Below, in pieces: positions 35,101 through 46,639 of a stretch of DNA of 64,000 bases (position 1 is its first letter; each line of letters starts with the position of its first letter). The notes under the pieces are model-generated. The model saw only the letters and a program-made list of their open reading frames with translations, was not told the origin of the DNA and searched no databases. The stretch is from Blasia pusilla (Eukaryota > Marchantiophyta > Marchantiopsida > Blasiales). Position numbers and translations under genes: made by a program. The stretch spans positions 42,532,001 through 42,596,000 of the forward strand of contig CM114274.1 in the NCBI GenBank assembly GCA_050084515.1, given 5' to 3'.

Positions 35101-35709
35101 AGTGCTACAATCGCCGTGCAAGGGATTCGCGAGGCTTCTGAAGAAGCAGTCAAGTGACAGATTCTTATCAACAACGCTTCTGCCAACTTCTTCAAAGACC
35201 GGCAGTGGTGGAAATACTCGAATTTCTAACTCTGGCAGACGTCGCCACCAGATTCGAAGCGAGTTCGTAACTTCGTAGAGCTCGCGCAGTGGCAATCAAG
35301 GGAGGATCTGGGTCCGGTATCATTCGAAGTCATCCATAGTCTACCACGGAATCAGCTCAGGCTCAACTGGTGTCCGCGTAGGTTTCCGCAAAAAATAAGA
35401 GAACCAAGAATGGTGTCATGAATCTGGACAGATAATAATCAAGCGGATCCCCATAGAAGAGGCCACTCGGACCCTAAACTGTCTGCAGCAGCAGAAAGTT
35501 GGGGATTTCGTGCACATATTATGACTTGAGAGGAGTTGCAGCAAACCATGCACATGGACTCTAGCACGAGCTGATATCCGCACGTTCGAGTATATCTCAC
35601 GATCCTGAGCTTCCCGTTTTCAAAATGGCTGATGAATATGTTGGGAAAAGGTGGGAAAAGAAGTGTGGTATGGCTTCGGTGGAGGTCTCATAAACGTACC
35701 TTAGGCTTT
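32189..35709. other. Intergenic; contains a 229-codon unassigned frame (34468-35157 +)
   Basis: No known domain. The frame at 34468-35157 is long for chance in this composition, but its product (RRSIHLPVNSCERTSIAAL and so on) has no recognisable motifs and overlaps other frames at 34280-34546 and 34659-34976. Coding status is doubtful. Confidence 0.3.
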
Positions 35710-35870
35710 ATATATTATATAGTATTACGGGAGAGTGCAAATTTTCTTGCAAATTTTCTTGCAAATACAATGTAAGAAAATATTTTATCGCCCACAAGAA
35801 AAAGTTTGAATTTGAATGAAATATTGTTAATCCTTCAAACACTTTTTTATTTCACGGTAAAAAAAATAAA
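35710..35870 (+). mobile_element. Truncated mini-Helitron
   Basis: TATATAGTATTACGGGAGAG plus TGC matches the family 5' end. AATCCTTCAAACACTTTTTT followed by ATTTCACGG matches the sub-terminal 3' region seen near 11325-11352. The terminal hairpin and CTAG are lost in an A-rich run. A 14-bp unit (CAAATTTTCTTG) is tandemly repeated near its start. Confidence 0.55.
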
Positions 35871-36199
35871 AAATAGTGTCTTGGAATATTATAAAAAGTG
35901 CATCCTCAATGAGTGTTTTGTTTCCACTAAGCCCTTAAGTTTAGATGTATTTGGAATTGTGAATTGGTGTTGAATGCCACATTTTACACAATGCATTAAA
36001 GTCTCCATATTTATATTCTCCTCCATTTTTATCCTAAGATATGTTTCTACCCTTTTGGGTCTACACGCGTGACTCTTGAAAGCATCCAATGAATCAATGT
36101 TTATATTTCATCAAGTATAATGCTATAAATCTTGTCATATCTTAGTTAGCCGATAGGCATAGAGGGTCAACGGGTTATTTGGGTATAACTTTTTTGTGA

Positions 36200-36870
36200 G
36201 GTGTCGGATGAGGTTGACGAAAATCCTGTTGCGTTGGGGATGTTTTTTTCAGCGATTTCTCTATTTTGGTCTTTGACCTATTGATCGGGTCAAGGATCAC
36301 CCAATAACCTATACACGCAAGTTACGTTGGAGAGGATATTTAAGGGAAGAGCTATAAGAGAGGGAGAGATGGCTTTCTCAAGCCTTCTTTCTCATGTTGA
36401 GCCTTTGGAACATGCTTGCAAAGGACGGACATAGACGGGCAAGTCTCGACATGTCCACGGACATGGATTGTGAAAGGTGGGGCCCAGACTTATAGCTTAT
36501 AACGGAAGGTAGGGCAAGGGCCAATGGGGCAATAAGGGGGGAGGAGATGGAGGTGTAAGGAGGAAGAAATGGGAAAGTATAGAACATGAAGGTAAGTGGA
36601 GGGAATGAGAAGGAAGGGCAAGATCGGATCCACATGGAAAAGTCCTTCCATAGCATAGATGTAAGTCCGCGGATATGGACATTTCCGCGGACACTGACTT
36701 TATCCACATGCAACCTTGCTTTAGAGCACCTCTCTAGCTTTGTGTGTAGTAGGAACTAGGGTGCTAGCGTCCGGATTCCCTCTTAGTGGAGGGTGGGTGT
36801 GGCTCGATATGACGATGTCTATTGGAGAGTGGAGTTAGCCGAGTGAACCATTTTTACTGTGATTTTATAT
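36200..36870. repeat. Half copy of the 8.1-8.8 kb foldback, split by an insertion
   Basis: 36235-36410 matches 8395-8600 (CTATTTTGGTCTTTG, GAGAGGGAGAGATGGCTTTC, CTTTCTCATGTTG). 36720-36870 resumes at 8607-8762 (AGAGCACCTCTCT, TCCGGATTCCCTC, GTGGAGGGTGGGTGTGGCTC, ACCATTTTTACT). The left arm is absent. The split point is an insertion at 36412-36717. Confidence 0.75.
36412..36717. mobile_element. TIR element nested in the foldback copy
   Basis: Comparison with the unbroken copy at 8600-8610 defines the insert. It carries GGACGGACATAGACGGGCAA near its left end and GCGGACACTGACTTTATCCA followed by CATGCAACCTT at the right, similar to the right end of the 10163-10615 element. The flanks (GCCTTTGGA and GCTTTAGAG) may be a diverged target duplication. 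Confidence 0.55.
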
Positions 36871-38469
36871 GAGAAAGATGCAAGGGGATAGGGGGGAATT
36901 TGTTGAATGGAGGTAGGCACACAAGTTGCCTCGGTGGGAAGCCCCTCGAAACACGCGTGCTTGTTTGTTTTTTCAATTTTTTGTTCATAAGGTTATCCGC
37001 GGAAGTGTTGCCCATTTTTAGCCGAGTGTCGCTAGTAGTAGGCTAACGTAGGGCATTGGTGGGTAGTTGGAGACAAAGCTTAGGTATAGCATGCATGTAG
37101 CATCTACAGGAGAGTGGCACGTGTTGGGAAAGATAAGAGATAAGAGCTTTTCTCATGTCACACATCCATCGATGGGCTATTAAGTCAAGCCGGCTAGGCC
37201 AGGGCTCGAGCTAAGGTTTGGTCGCAACCGCTAGATTGGCAAGCTATTTGTCATTTAGGTCGTAGGAAGTCATGAGCTCACGAGGCCACAAGTAGGTCAG
37301 AGAAGATAAGAAGAGTGGGAGGATTAAAGGCGTTGAGCAAGCTTGACAAGGGGGCCACACATGCTTGACCAATGCGCACAATTGAAGGCGAGGTCCGGCT
37401 CCATAGGGAGCCATGCCACAGAGCTAAAGAGCCGTGAGGTCAAGCAAGGCTGCCGAGCTGAAGAAACAGAGGCCTCCGCATAGGGAGGCGTGTTGTAGGT
37501 GCTTGCGCGTTAGCAAGGCGGGCCAAGGAGGTCCGTGGGGGAAAATAACTCAAGAGTTTGCGAACGAGATAGAACCAAGGTCTGGACAGGGGGGTGTGTA
37601 GGCAGGGATCCTTCAAGGGTTAGAGCCTCAAGAATGGAGGTGTGAGGGGGTAAGGTGAAGCCGCAAGTTGGAGCAAGACCAAGCGAGGGCTAGATGACAG
37701 GGTCGCAAATAGGGCCTAAACAAAGAGTGTCCGGCTAGTCGAGTCAAGTAAAAGTGGAGGCCGGGTAGAAGGGATCAAGGATCCACAGAGCAAGGCGCCA
37801 TGTTCTAGAAGAAGTCTGCTAAGGGGACGTAAGTGCGGGGTTTGAGCAAACTATTTTGATATGGTACTGGTAGTTGCGGCTGCAATTGGCCGGGCTATGC
37901 GGTGAGAACACTAAACATGGTGAGTAGGATGCATGGTAGGTCGGCTATGTGATTGAGCGGAAAATGTGGTCAGGTCCAAACACAGTCAAGAGCTTAGCTA
38001 CGTAGGTCACCAAGTGGGGTTACTATGGGATAGAGCTACTATGTTGGTTGTTGAGTTATCATGGGATGTGTCACCTCATGGAGATCTAGAGTGGTCAATT
38101 GATTGATCAACTTGTTTGTACTTTGGCAACTTGTACGTGTTGAGATGGATGATCCACGTCAAGAGTTTGTGACGTAAGGTTAGTGAGGAAGACATACGCA
38201 CCAATGCTGACGGGTAGTCCGCATGTGTTGATGGGAGATTCAACGTGAAATTCGAGGATAATGTCGTGTTGCGGAGGTTGCCACACAACATGGAGCAATG
38301 AGTGTTGACCGTGCAATAGAGTGATGGCATGTGTGCTCAGGTTACCTATTCAAGTTCCTTTCCCCGCACTTGTCTTGTGTCATTGAGGGTGTTGGCTATC
38401 AGCTAGAGGTTAGACTAGATGGGTATATGGATGGTTTCAAGTTTAAACTCCTTGCATGTGTAGCGTGTC
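36871..38469. other. Intergenic, purine-rich, unassigned
   Basis: G-rich plus strand with no extended frame and no recognised domain. Probably old retroelement or repeat DNA. Confidence 0.35.
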
Positions 38470-38773
38470 TGCGAATATAGGGTATTTTCCTGACTCGGTG
38501 GGTTGGTCGTGGGCTAGAGGCGGGCCTTGTGCAGGTCCCAAGCCCGCCATGCGGGCTGCAGGCAGGCCCTGTGTGGGTTGTGAGCCCACCCCCATTCCGC
38601 TATGCGAGCCTTATTTAGGCCTAATGCGGGCCCTATAACGGGTGCGGGCTCCGTCAACCTGGGTCTAAATGGCGGGCTCGAGTGCAGGCTCAAGGCCAAG
38701 CCCAGATGAGGGTCGAACATGTTCAAGGACATATTCGTCCCATGGACGGACTTGTCTCTTTTCGTGCAACCTT
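38470..38773. mobile_element. Diverged copy of the GC-rich TIR element
   Basis: Contains the same GGCGGGCC, AAGCCCGCCATGCGGGCT and GGCTCAAGGCC motifs as 10163-10615. It ends ACATGTTCAAGGACAT ... CGTGCAACCTT. The left terminus is not clear and no target duplication was found. Confidence 0.55.
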
Positions 38774-38950
38774 GGCTAAGACCTCTTCACCATTGTGGGA
38801 TACGAGCTTTGACTCGCAGAGGACTGCAGACAATCTCGTGAGCTAGGCATGGAGTCATATTGTTCTCCTGAAGCAGATGGAGTCAAGTGACTATTGAGAT
38901 TTTAGAGTGGAGATGTCGTGTGCCTACTCCCCTCGAATGTCAATCTTTAG

Positions 38951-39930
38951 TGTTGCGGAAGCGTACGTTCAGTAGGACATGCTCTCATCGCCGATCTGCA
39001 CCCAAACACATGCACACTAGTCTATTCTAGGTCAACCAACCTTCCAACCCACCAAGTTCTCAAGTCAGCACCTCATCAAGCTCAACCTTCCCTTATTCCT
39101 AGCTTCTCAACATGGTCAAGTCTTTCGAGACTTGGGACAAGCTTTCTGGTCAGTCTAGGCATCTAAAACGGCTTTTGCGCTCGTAGCGGTCCCAACTATC
39201 TAATAGACCTTGCATGAGCCCCAACCCGAGACCCAAAAATATGAGTTGCAGGTTGGAATCCGATAGGAACCTCCGAAATCCACTCTATTGGACTTGGTTC
39301 AGGTTTGAATCCCGACGCCAAAACTCCCGATCCATTCCGTGCCCTTGAGTCGCCCCGCGGCATCCCAAAGTGGGGTTCGAGTCTCAAGCACCCTTGGAGA
39401 TCTTCCCCCTTACTAGTACTTCTAGGGATCTCCGCCTTGCCCCTACCTTTGGGGAAGAGACACATGGGCCCTGCTTTTTGGCCCTCAACCCGATTCCCTA
39501 TAAAGTCATTTTTGGCCAATATCTCATTTATTGCTTGTGCGTTTGCTAAGATCTTTGTTGCGTTGGAATTGGCCTTGCATAAGCTTTTCAATGCCACCTT
39601 ACTTGTCCCAAAGTATCTTGGGATTAAAATTTATGGTAAAAAGTACAGTAAAAAATCCCAAACGTAATTCATATTCCAAATCCGGTTCTGACCCCTTGGC
39701 CACGTCTCATCCCAGACTCGACTCCTCTCAAGTCCACGTTCGCGTTTGGTTCCGATTTCCTAGTTGCGACCATAAACGCATGAAACACTCAAAATGCTCT
39801 TGTGGCTCGTCGTGGCACTTGTGTTTCCTAACTTGTCTCTTCTAGAGACCTCTCCAAACCGCAAACCATCCATCGGATGTTCCGCTTGGCGCTTGTTTGG
39901 TTATGAGGGTCGCGACAAGAGCTATTGATA
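38951..39930 (-). repeat. Interspersed repeat, copy B (inverted relative to copy A)
   Basis: Begins TGTTGCGGAAGCGTACGTTC and runs antiparallel to about 1430-426. Matching blocks include TCATCAAGCTCAACCTTCCC (39087 region), GGCCAATATCTCATTTATTG and GGTTATGAGGGTCGCGACAA. No coding domain; frames on both strands are incidental. GATACCATTGAATACCAAA at its right edge loosely resembles a complement of the initiator-Met primer-binding site, but its position does not settle the orientation. Confidence 0.6.
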
Positions 39931-40212
39931 CCATTGAATACCAAACCCCTTGTGTTACAATGTCCAAAGGAGGCTCGGGGGGGTCACTATATGGAGGGCT
40001 CTACATCACCTGCGACGTTTTAGGGTCTAGACCCCTAACTTATAAGTGAAAAAATATTTTTTTCTCACCCTTATGTATTTTAAAGGAATCATTTTTCATT
40101 TTTGGTACCCCTAAAATTCTTTAAGTAAAGCAATCACTTGAAATAAATAAGACCTTCAAAGAAAAGAAAAGTACCAAGTTAAGTTAACATCCAACATGTT
40201 GTCCTTACACTA
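39931..40212. other. Intergenic
   Basis: No gene seen. Confidence 0.4.
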
Positions 40213-40270
40213 TGACAGAGGGGAATTGAACCCCTAATTGAGCAAGAGGCTCAATCAGCCAAATTGTCAT
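40213..40270 (-). repeat. tRNA-like SINE head or degenerate tRNA
   Basis: The minus strand has an A-box-like TGGCTGATTGAG, a B box GGTTCAATTCC with a perfect GGGG/CCCC T-stem, and a partial acceptor pairing (TGACA/TGTCA). The whole is about 58 bases, with too few for an anticodon arm, so it is not a working tRNA. Confidence 0.45.
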
Positions 40271-40498
40271 TCCCCTAGCCTACTCCCTCCCATTATATTA
40301 CTCACAATTCAAGAGTGTCAAGTACACTCTAAGCACACTCCATAAAAATATTTAATTTAACATATCTCAAATATAAAAAAACTCACCAAGATCAACTTAC
40401 ACTCTGAATATATGTAGTCAAAGCATGTAAGTCAACTGAATCAAGTATATATATTCTATCTTATACCCCTGATTTCATTGTCAAATTCACATTAGAGA

Positions 40499-42112
40499 TC
40501 ACATTTCAATATCAATCCATTGCACATCTATTACATCATAACTGAACAAGGTTTTGGTGTTATCATGGCCGAAAGACTTGTACCAATTACACATAATACG
40601 ACAAATACTTCCCTTTTGTCCAAGAGGAGGTAAAGGCCTGTTTAACAAGTCCAAGGCCCTACGACGTCTTGACCAATGTGAACCATTCTTTTGAATCATA
40701 AACACAGTACGCCCCAACCAATAATCTTTTTTTGCAACTCCTGCCTCCACTGCAAGTTGTGTCTCTTTTCCCTTCCTTTTCTTTGACTTTGTTGATCTTG
40801 TGGAAGGGCCAACATTTGCTGTAGATTGAGACAAAACTGCAATATCACTACCAACATCAACCAAACAAGTTGGGCAATTAGGATCACGTTCCTTTCCCTT
40901 ACCGGTAGTGTGATAAGTCTTTTGGGCTATTCGAGTTAGTCTATCCTTTGACATGAAAGGATTGCAAGAAAATTGACTTACAAGGGTGGATTTATAGATA
41001 ATCTTGCCCTCATAAATTACAGTAGACACTATTGCATGGGGAATTGCCACATAAGTGAGTTTTGCTTGAACAGATGCAAACACATGCCTTACTTCATGTC
41101 CTAATACCTCCATTTCAATGGATTTGGGATCAATGTCAATATCTATCTCTTCGTTATCTATTATGAAATGTACATAGATATCACAACTTTCCTCTACAAC
41201 CCAAGAATCAATATGGTTCAAATCTTCCTAAGGGTCCTCAAACTCTAAGAACTCCCCAGTTGGGTGCTCATATATTGGAGACACTATTGTGGATCGGTTA
41301 TCTTCATGTTCTTCAATATCATCACATGACACTACTTCCCTTATTGAAGTTGAATGAGGCCATGTCTCGGCCTCCACATCCCATGGATGCATCTACCACC
41401 TTCTCTTTGCAATTGGCAAGGAACTCCTTGGAGACATGTTCAGCAACCTCAAAAGCTCTTTTGCTGCATCCAACCCTTCTTTAAGAGCATCAACAACTAA
41501 CTCATTAGTCCCAACCAATGAATAATCAAATAGATTCGGATCCTGGTCTCCTTCACCAAGAGGATGCAGTTTTGCCCAAATATGATCTTGCTTATGATGT
41601 GAACGACGCATTTTTAATCCATCTGGTCCATACTCTAGGCCAGCCAGTCGATTCACTCCTACTGCACTATCTAGTAGAGATTCAAAGTCATAGTTTCCTT
41701 CATGACCACTCATGCCACCTACCTTGCTGAAAAAAATCTCACAACAATCAGATCCTAGCAAGTGAAATGGAACTTGAAGATATGGAAACTTGTCTCAAAA
41801 TGCACGAACTAAGAGTACAATGAAATGGCAAGACATGTTGATATCATAGAAAGCTTGAATAGAGATCATATTTTTTTCTGTGACACATCCTGTATTCCCT
41901 GTCACAGAATGGTCATCGTACTTCAACCATAGCCTCCACAAACGGAGAAACCAAGATACCTTAGATGCCAATACTATACGAGTTCTCAAGTCATGCTTCA
42001 CAAAGAAGAAAATGTCGATGTAATGTGCACAAATCTCAAGGTACAACTTAGTCCCAAATTTGTGCAAAATCTTACACGTGAAATATGTAATGAGACTATA
42101 GTCCAATTGTGC
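40499..42112 (-). pseudogene. Transposase-like protein pseudogene with three in-frame stops
   Basis: One minus-strand frame is readable from about 42112 to 40499 (about 537 codons), broken only by TGA at 41797-41795, TAG at 41395-41393 and TAG at 41230-41228. Readable segments are SWFLRLWRLWLKYDDHSV, FYDINMSCHFIVLLVRAF, stop, DKFPYLQVPFHLLGSDCCEI, FFSKVGGMSGHEGNYDFE, LNRL-like VNRLAGLEYGPDGLK, IWAKLHPLGEGDQDP, LLNMSPRSS and MHPWDVEAE. The block S-D-C-C-E-I-F-F-S-K-V resembles the SDxxExFFS segment around the last acidic residue of some eukaryotic RNase-H-fold transposases; that is an inference. Later come CPTCLVD, a basic KSKKRKGKE patch and a Trp/Tyr-rich end. All breaks are single-base stops, so decay is recent. 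It could also be a host family of unknown function. Confidence 0.6.
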
Positions 42113-42145
42113 TTACCTACAAAATTTCTCTATCGTATTCATTAA

Positions 42146-42701
42146 TTAAACCCAAGAGATATGTTCATAATCTGCAGTGCCTAGTGTGGGGACAATTGGA
42201 TGATCAAGGCAATAGATCATCCATCTGATCTCATTATGTGCAACATGACGCCAGGATTCTCTGCCAGGTGCAAAACCTTCCTCCTTGCTCGCTGCCAAGC
42301 AACCCAAATGCCATGTCTTCGGACATCTCAAACATTGGACGACGTTTGCTAGATGCTCGTTGCGATACGGCATGTTGCATGCCACACATGTATGGAGAGG
42401 GCAACACTGCACATCAAGTGGCAAGCATCCATGATAGAAGAAACGAACACAGAAAGGTTGGGGGCACTGCCTTATATTAGTTTGAATGGAAGCCATTCTA
42501 CCACACTTGAAACATTTGTATGTCCCGGAGGTACACTCTGGACAATACCAAGGGTCGCTCACCTTGTCCTTTGGAATGACCACAGCAGGGCAATGAGACA
42601 CCGTCTGGCCAACTCTACAAACATGGTGAAATTGTCGATGGCAAAGCCCATCACAAATCACTAGATCTCCATGCAAATTGCAAATAGCACACAAATGAGG
42701 A
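42146..42701 (-). CDS. EDM2-like composite PHD zinc-finger exon
   Basis: Minus-strand frame from an acceptor (CAATGCAG, exon start 42701) to TAA at 42146. Zinc-ligand clusters in order: CAICNLHGDLVICDGLC with HRQFHHVC, WYCPEC, YKCFKCGRM, CPQPFCVRFFYHGC, CPLHTCVACN, and CLRCPKTWHLGCLA. It ends MIYCLDHPIVPTLGTADYEH. This order, with the C-terminal IYCLxH-I...LGT segment, matches the linked PHD fingers of plant EDM2 proteins, which read histone marks and control heterochromatic and transposon-containing genes. No ATG begins the exon, so it needs upstream exons, which I could not find. It has no stops. The transposase-like pseudogene follows 33 bp downstream in the same frame. It may be a host gene piece or a TE-captured domain. 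Confidence 0.7.
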
Positions 42702-44919
42702 CTGCATTGTCACAACTCAATATTTGAGAATAGGGGAATTTGTGGCAACCTCATGCTCATGTTCTTCCTAGAGTGTGGATTATTATTGGCTTGCCCCTTG
42801 TACCTTGCCGTTATGGCTATTGGACATTTAAACATGGACACTGAATTAGTTATAACTTAACCAAATAGAAGATATAGGCATGCATAATTGTAGACAAACT
42901 AAAAGACTTAAAAGTCAATTGCTTAGAACTCAAATAAATACCAACTCTCAAAAAAATAAACTATGCTTGAAAATGAAGTAGAATCCTTCCTAGCGTAGTT
43001 CTGAATGCCTACTGCAAATGCTTTGAAATGTATGTCTGATAACACACAATACAGCATAAGCATAGAATAATTGTTTTTGCTAGCTCGAGAGAAGAAATAG
43101 GCTACAAACATAAACTCAACATCCCCACATGTTGAACACACTTGAAAGACAGGTTGGATAGTTACATAAGACCACATTACCAATCCGTGCCCTTGTGACC
43201 GGCGTGGAAAATAGTATCCACAAAAACTGCCAAGGCTTTGGGCAATGAATCAAGGCTATTGAATGTGTTGAACAATTCTGATGCTACCAAAATGAGAGAA
43301 AGAAATATTGTACTATTAGGTAGTGCCTGTCACCCTGCGAGGATGAAAAGGGTATCACCACGACTCAAATAGAGGATAGATAGAGCGGGATGGGTAGGAA
43401 AAGCAACCGACCTCCTTTATCAATGTTTGGGATCAAGAATCTACGGACAATCTGATGTGAGATTGGGAGAGGGAGAAGAAGAGTGTGAGGATGGGATAGC
43501 TAAAGCTCGCTCACTAGGCAAAAGTGGCCGGACGCGTGAGAGTTGCAACGGCAGTGGCAGCAACCACAAAGGGCAGAATCTTTGAGAGAGATATGGTGAT
43601 ATCAATTTTCTTCCCAAGCTTATCCTTCTTCACTTTGATCCCGAATGAAGCCAGAGCGACATTCCCTTCTTGCATGAAGAGTCTTCACCAGATCAACTCA
43701 AAGGCCGCAATTCATCTACTGGAAAAGCGTGCAGCATGTAGTTGTCAAACGCATGGTAGAACATCTCCCATACCCGCATCAATCCAGTTCAAATTCAGAT
43801 GAATTTCACCACTCCCGGAAAAGTCCCTGAAGTGGCACAACGCACAAATAGAGGACTGAGATCCCATCCAATAAAAAAAACAAGTGGGGCTCAAAGAGCC
43901 AACCAGGTCCAGGGCCACAACCAACATGACTCAAAAGAAAAAGGGGATCCCTCAACAAGATAACTTCACCAACAGCAGAATACACAATGAATGATTGAAT
44001 GAACTGATGTTTTGTCCTCAAGAACCAAGATGGCCATTGGACTTTAATCACAATACTTGTAGCGCCACTGCATGCCAGCTCAGACAAGACAAGTGATCAC
44101 AAGAGAAGTCAGTGCTTTCCCAAGAAGCTAACTGTTCCAAATGTTCAACTCCGGCAACCTCACACTGATAAATGAATTTAGCAAATTGAACCTCCCTCCC
44201 ACAGGGTATGTACTCACTTTCAATCAGAGCAAGGCTATAGGAAGAGGTCACAAAAGTCCAATCTTATGCTCTCATGATAGCTACAATTGAAAAGATGGGG
44301 CTGGCTCTTCAAACGTATGAAGGACCTCACTCTTTCAGAGCGGGCTCTAGAAGAATTCAGGGAAGTCCATGGTAGAATTCTCAAGGTAGTTATAATATAA
44401 AAGATAGTTCTCTTCATTGTCCAGTACCCGTGATAATTGGAATTGGCAATCCATTCTCCAAGAAACGAAACTGAACCTCTCATCCAAGAGCCCCACCACA
44501 ACCGGAGCATAGATCGACAGGCTGAACTTCTTGCACGGGCTTTGAGTTCCAATCTCACCACAAGATGCAAACTCGTTCCTTCAGTGCCTTTTTTCTTCCG
44601 AATTCATTCTTTACTCTAGGCCCTACAATCAGAAAGCTTCATTCTTGTTCGCAGAGCGCCATTGGCACCCTCGATTTACCATATGCCCGCACATAGAAAC
44701 CGTGGAAATTGCCCACGTCCCCGGGGAGGAAAATCTCGGAATACCAATAGCGCAATGGCTTCAGCCTCAACCATCCCATTCGATTCTACGCATGCCCAAT
44801 CCCCCTCCGGAATTACAATCTATGTCGCTGCATAAACAGTTCCCTTTAGTCCCTCCACATACATCCTCAAGAGCCACCACAATCTCCGATCTCGAAGAAA
44901 GGCTCAAGAGCTCAAGATC

Positions 44920-44920
<1 letters not shown>
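42702..44920. other. Unassigned region
   Basis: No certain gene. Frames on both strands (43524-43802 +, 43806-44087 -, 44235-44570 -, 44645-44923 +) are mutually overlapping. The last contains IAHVPGEENLGIP, loosely like the HVPGxEN box of retroelement RNase H domains, but with no supporting context. Confidence 0.35.

Positions 44921-45009
<89 letters not shown>
44921..45009. repeat. (GA)n microsatellite
   Basis: Almost uninterrupted GA dinucleotides over about 88 bp, with a single C near 45000. Confidence 0.97.
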
Positions 45010-46639
45010 TTGCCTCAAGAAAATGTGGACCTTCCACAATCTGCCTTGCTAATCCAGATCTTGAGATAGCAAAAGCATGCCGTGACACTACTTCCAATTG
45101 CGTATGCGCTCGTGCATTCAATAAGCTCCCGTGTTGAATCAAAGACGGAAGGCATGTAAATGTAGAAATGAAGGAAAGGAAAGCGCTCAAGAGAATAGAG
45201 GCACGATACGTATACTCTCATAGAAGAAAGCAAGAAAATAAAGGAGCATACCAACTTCCGGGCCACTCCCGATCACACTCTCCTACTACGCCACCACTCC
45301 TTGAGCGACAGAACCCAAAGAAATCAGGAAGTAGACTTGAGCCTCTTCCGATCACGCTCTCGTGTTGCACCACCAGTCCTTGAGCAACAAAACCCAAAGT
45401 TGTGCACTCTGCAGGGAAGGGACTTCAAGTGGTGGCTCAATTTGCCGCTCAAAGCTTGTCTCCGAAGGCCAAAACCCTAGACCCAACAAACCCAACTCAA
45501 ATTGAGAGGGAAACTTGAAAGTAAGGACTCCCTTCTTCCCTCTAAAGCTTTTCCCAAAAATTATCTTTTTTAGCTAGGGAAGCTAATTTTTGTAAAAAAA
45601 TAATTTAATATATATAGAAGTGACATGTATAAACCCTATCTTATCTTAACATCTTTCGTGGAAGGAAGACTAATAAAAAATACCCTATTATTCGTATAAG
45701 AGTTTGATGGAATAAATTATGCCCTATTGTTCTTCCACAAAACTTAATAAGTCTTCCGAGGGACGCAATTTAAAAACCCCTAACTTTTTCGCACGTGATG
45801 GGGCATTTGTGTGGAAGTGACATCCTTGAGAAAGGAGGGTGTTAGAGTGTTAGATCTCTTCGGAGGGATTAGCATGGGATTTTTTACGATGTTGCAAGCA
45901 TCCATATGTGCATGAATACCTTTATCTGGAGAGAGATGAGATCACACAAAAAGTCTCATTCTACCATGTGGCAAGGTTGATCCGGAGATATCCTTACTTA
46001 TTTTTGGTATCTGCACTATGGGGGTATTAGCATACATTACCCGTCAACATTTTTTTGTTGGGGATGTTGAGCGTGGACCATTCATTTGGTGATTTTTGGT
46101 GGTCATGTTAGGGTCATTCATCAACTGGCCAAGTGTTTGAATTGTAGGATTTGAGGTCAAGGATGGTTTGGGAGATGCTACGAGTATTGCAACACTTGCA
46201 AGAGAGCCAAAATTGTTCTTGAGTGTACATTCTGAAGAACGTGTCATTTTGGGAGACGCTCCTGCACGGGTGATGACAAGTGTGCATCAAGTGAGGTCAT
46301 GGTAGGACCTATTGTTTTGTTGGATGTGGTGAGAGTTGGATCGCGCGCACACCGTCCACGATTATGGTGGAAGATCCTCCTACCATCGAAGGTATTAAGG
46401 CGAACTTATAATGGAGTTTTGAGAGCACCACATTTGATAATAATGCTATCTTGGATCCAAGGGGTCAATCTTAAATGGTGATAAGGGATGATAGACCACC
46501 GTTGCTTGTAGCGAAGCAAATGGGGTGGGGGAATTTATGGCAACCTTATCTATGTCGGTGAGCTTCCTAGCATCCCATTCCTTTTGTCAAGGAGGACCAT
46601 GCATTATATGGGACAAGGAGACTCGAGCATAGGAGGAGC
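45010..46639. other. Unassigned, probably repeat-derived
   Basis: No recognised gene. The part after about 45850 may be the 5' (gag/protease) portion of the gypsy element downstream, but no zinc knuckle or protease motif could be read. Confidence 0.35.

Noticed and set aside
40213-40270. Functional tRNA gene
   Set aside because: Only ~58 bases, no room for an anticodon arm, and imperfect acceptor stem.
44235-44570. 111-codon minus-strand frame as a gene
   Set aside because: Overlapped by equally plausible plus-strand frames and has no recognisable motif.
44645-44923. HVPGEEN motif as a possible DIRS or gypsy RNase H remnant
   Set aside because: Single short motif; no RT, integrase or recombinase signature could be read in the flanking 1.5 kb.
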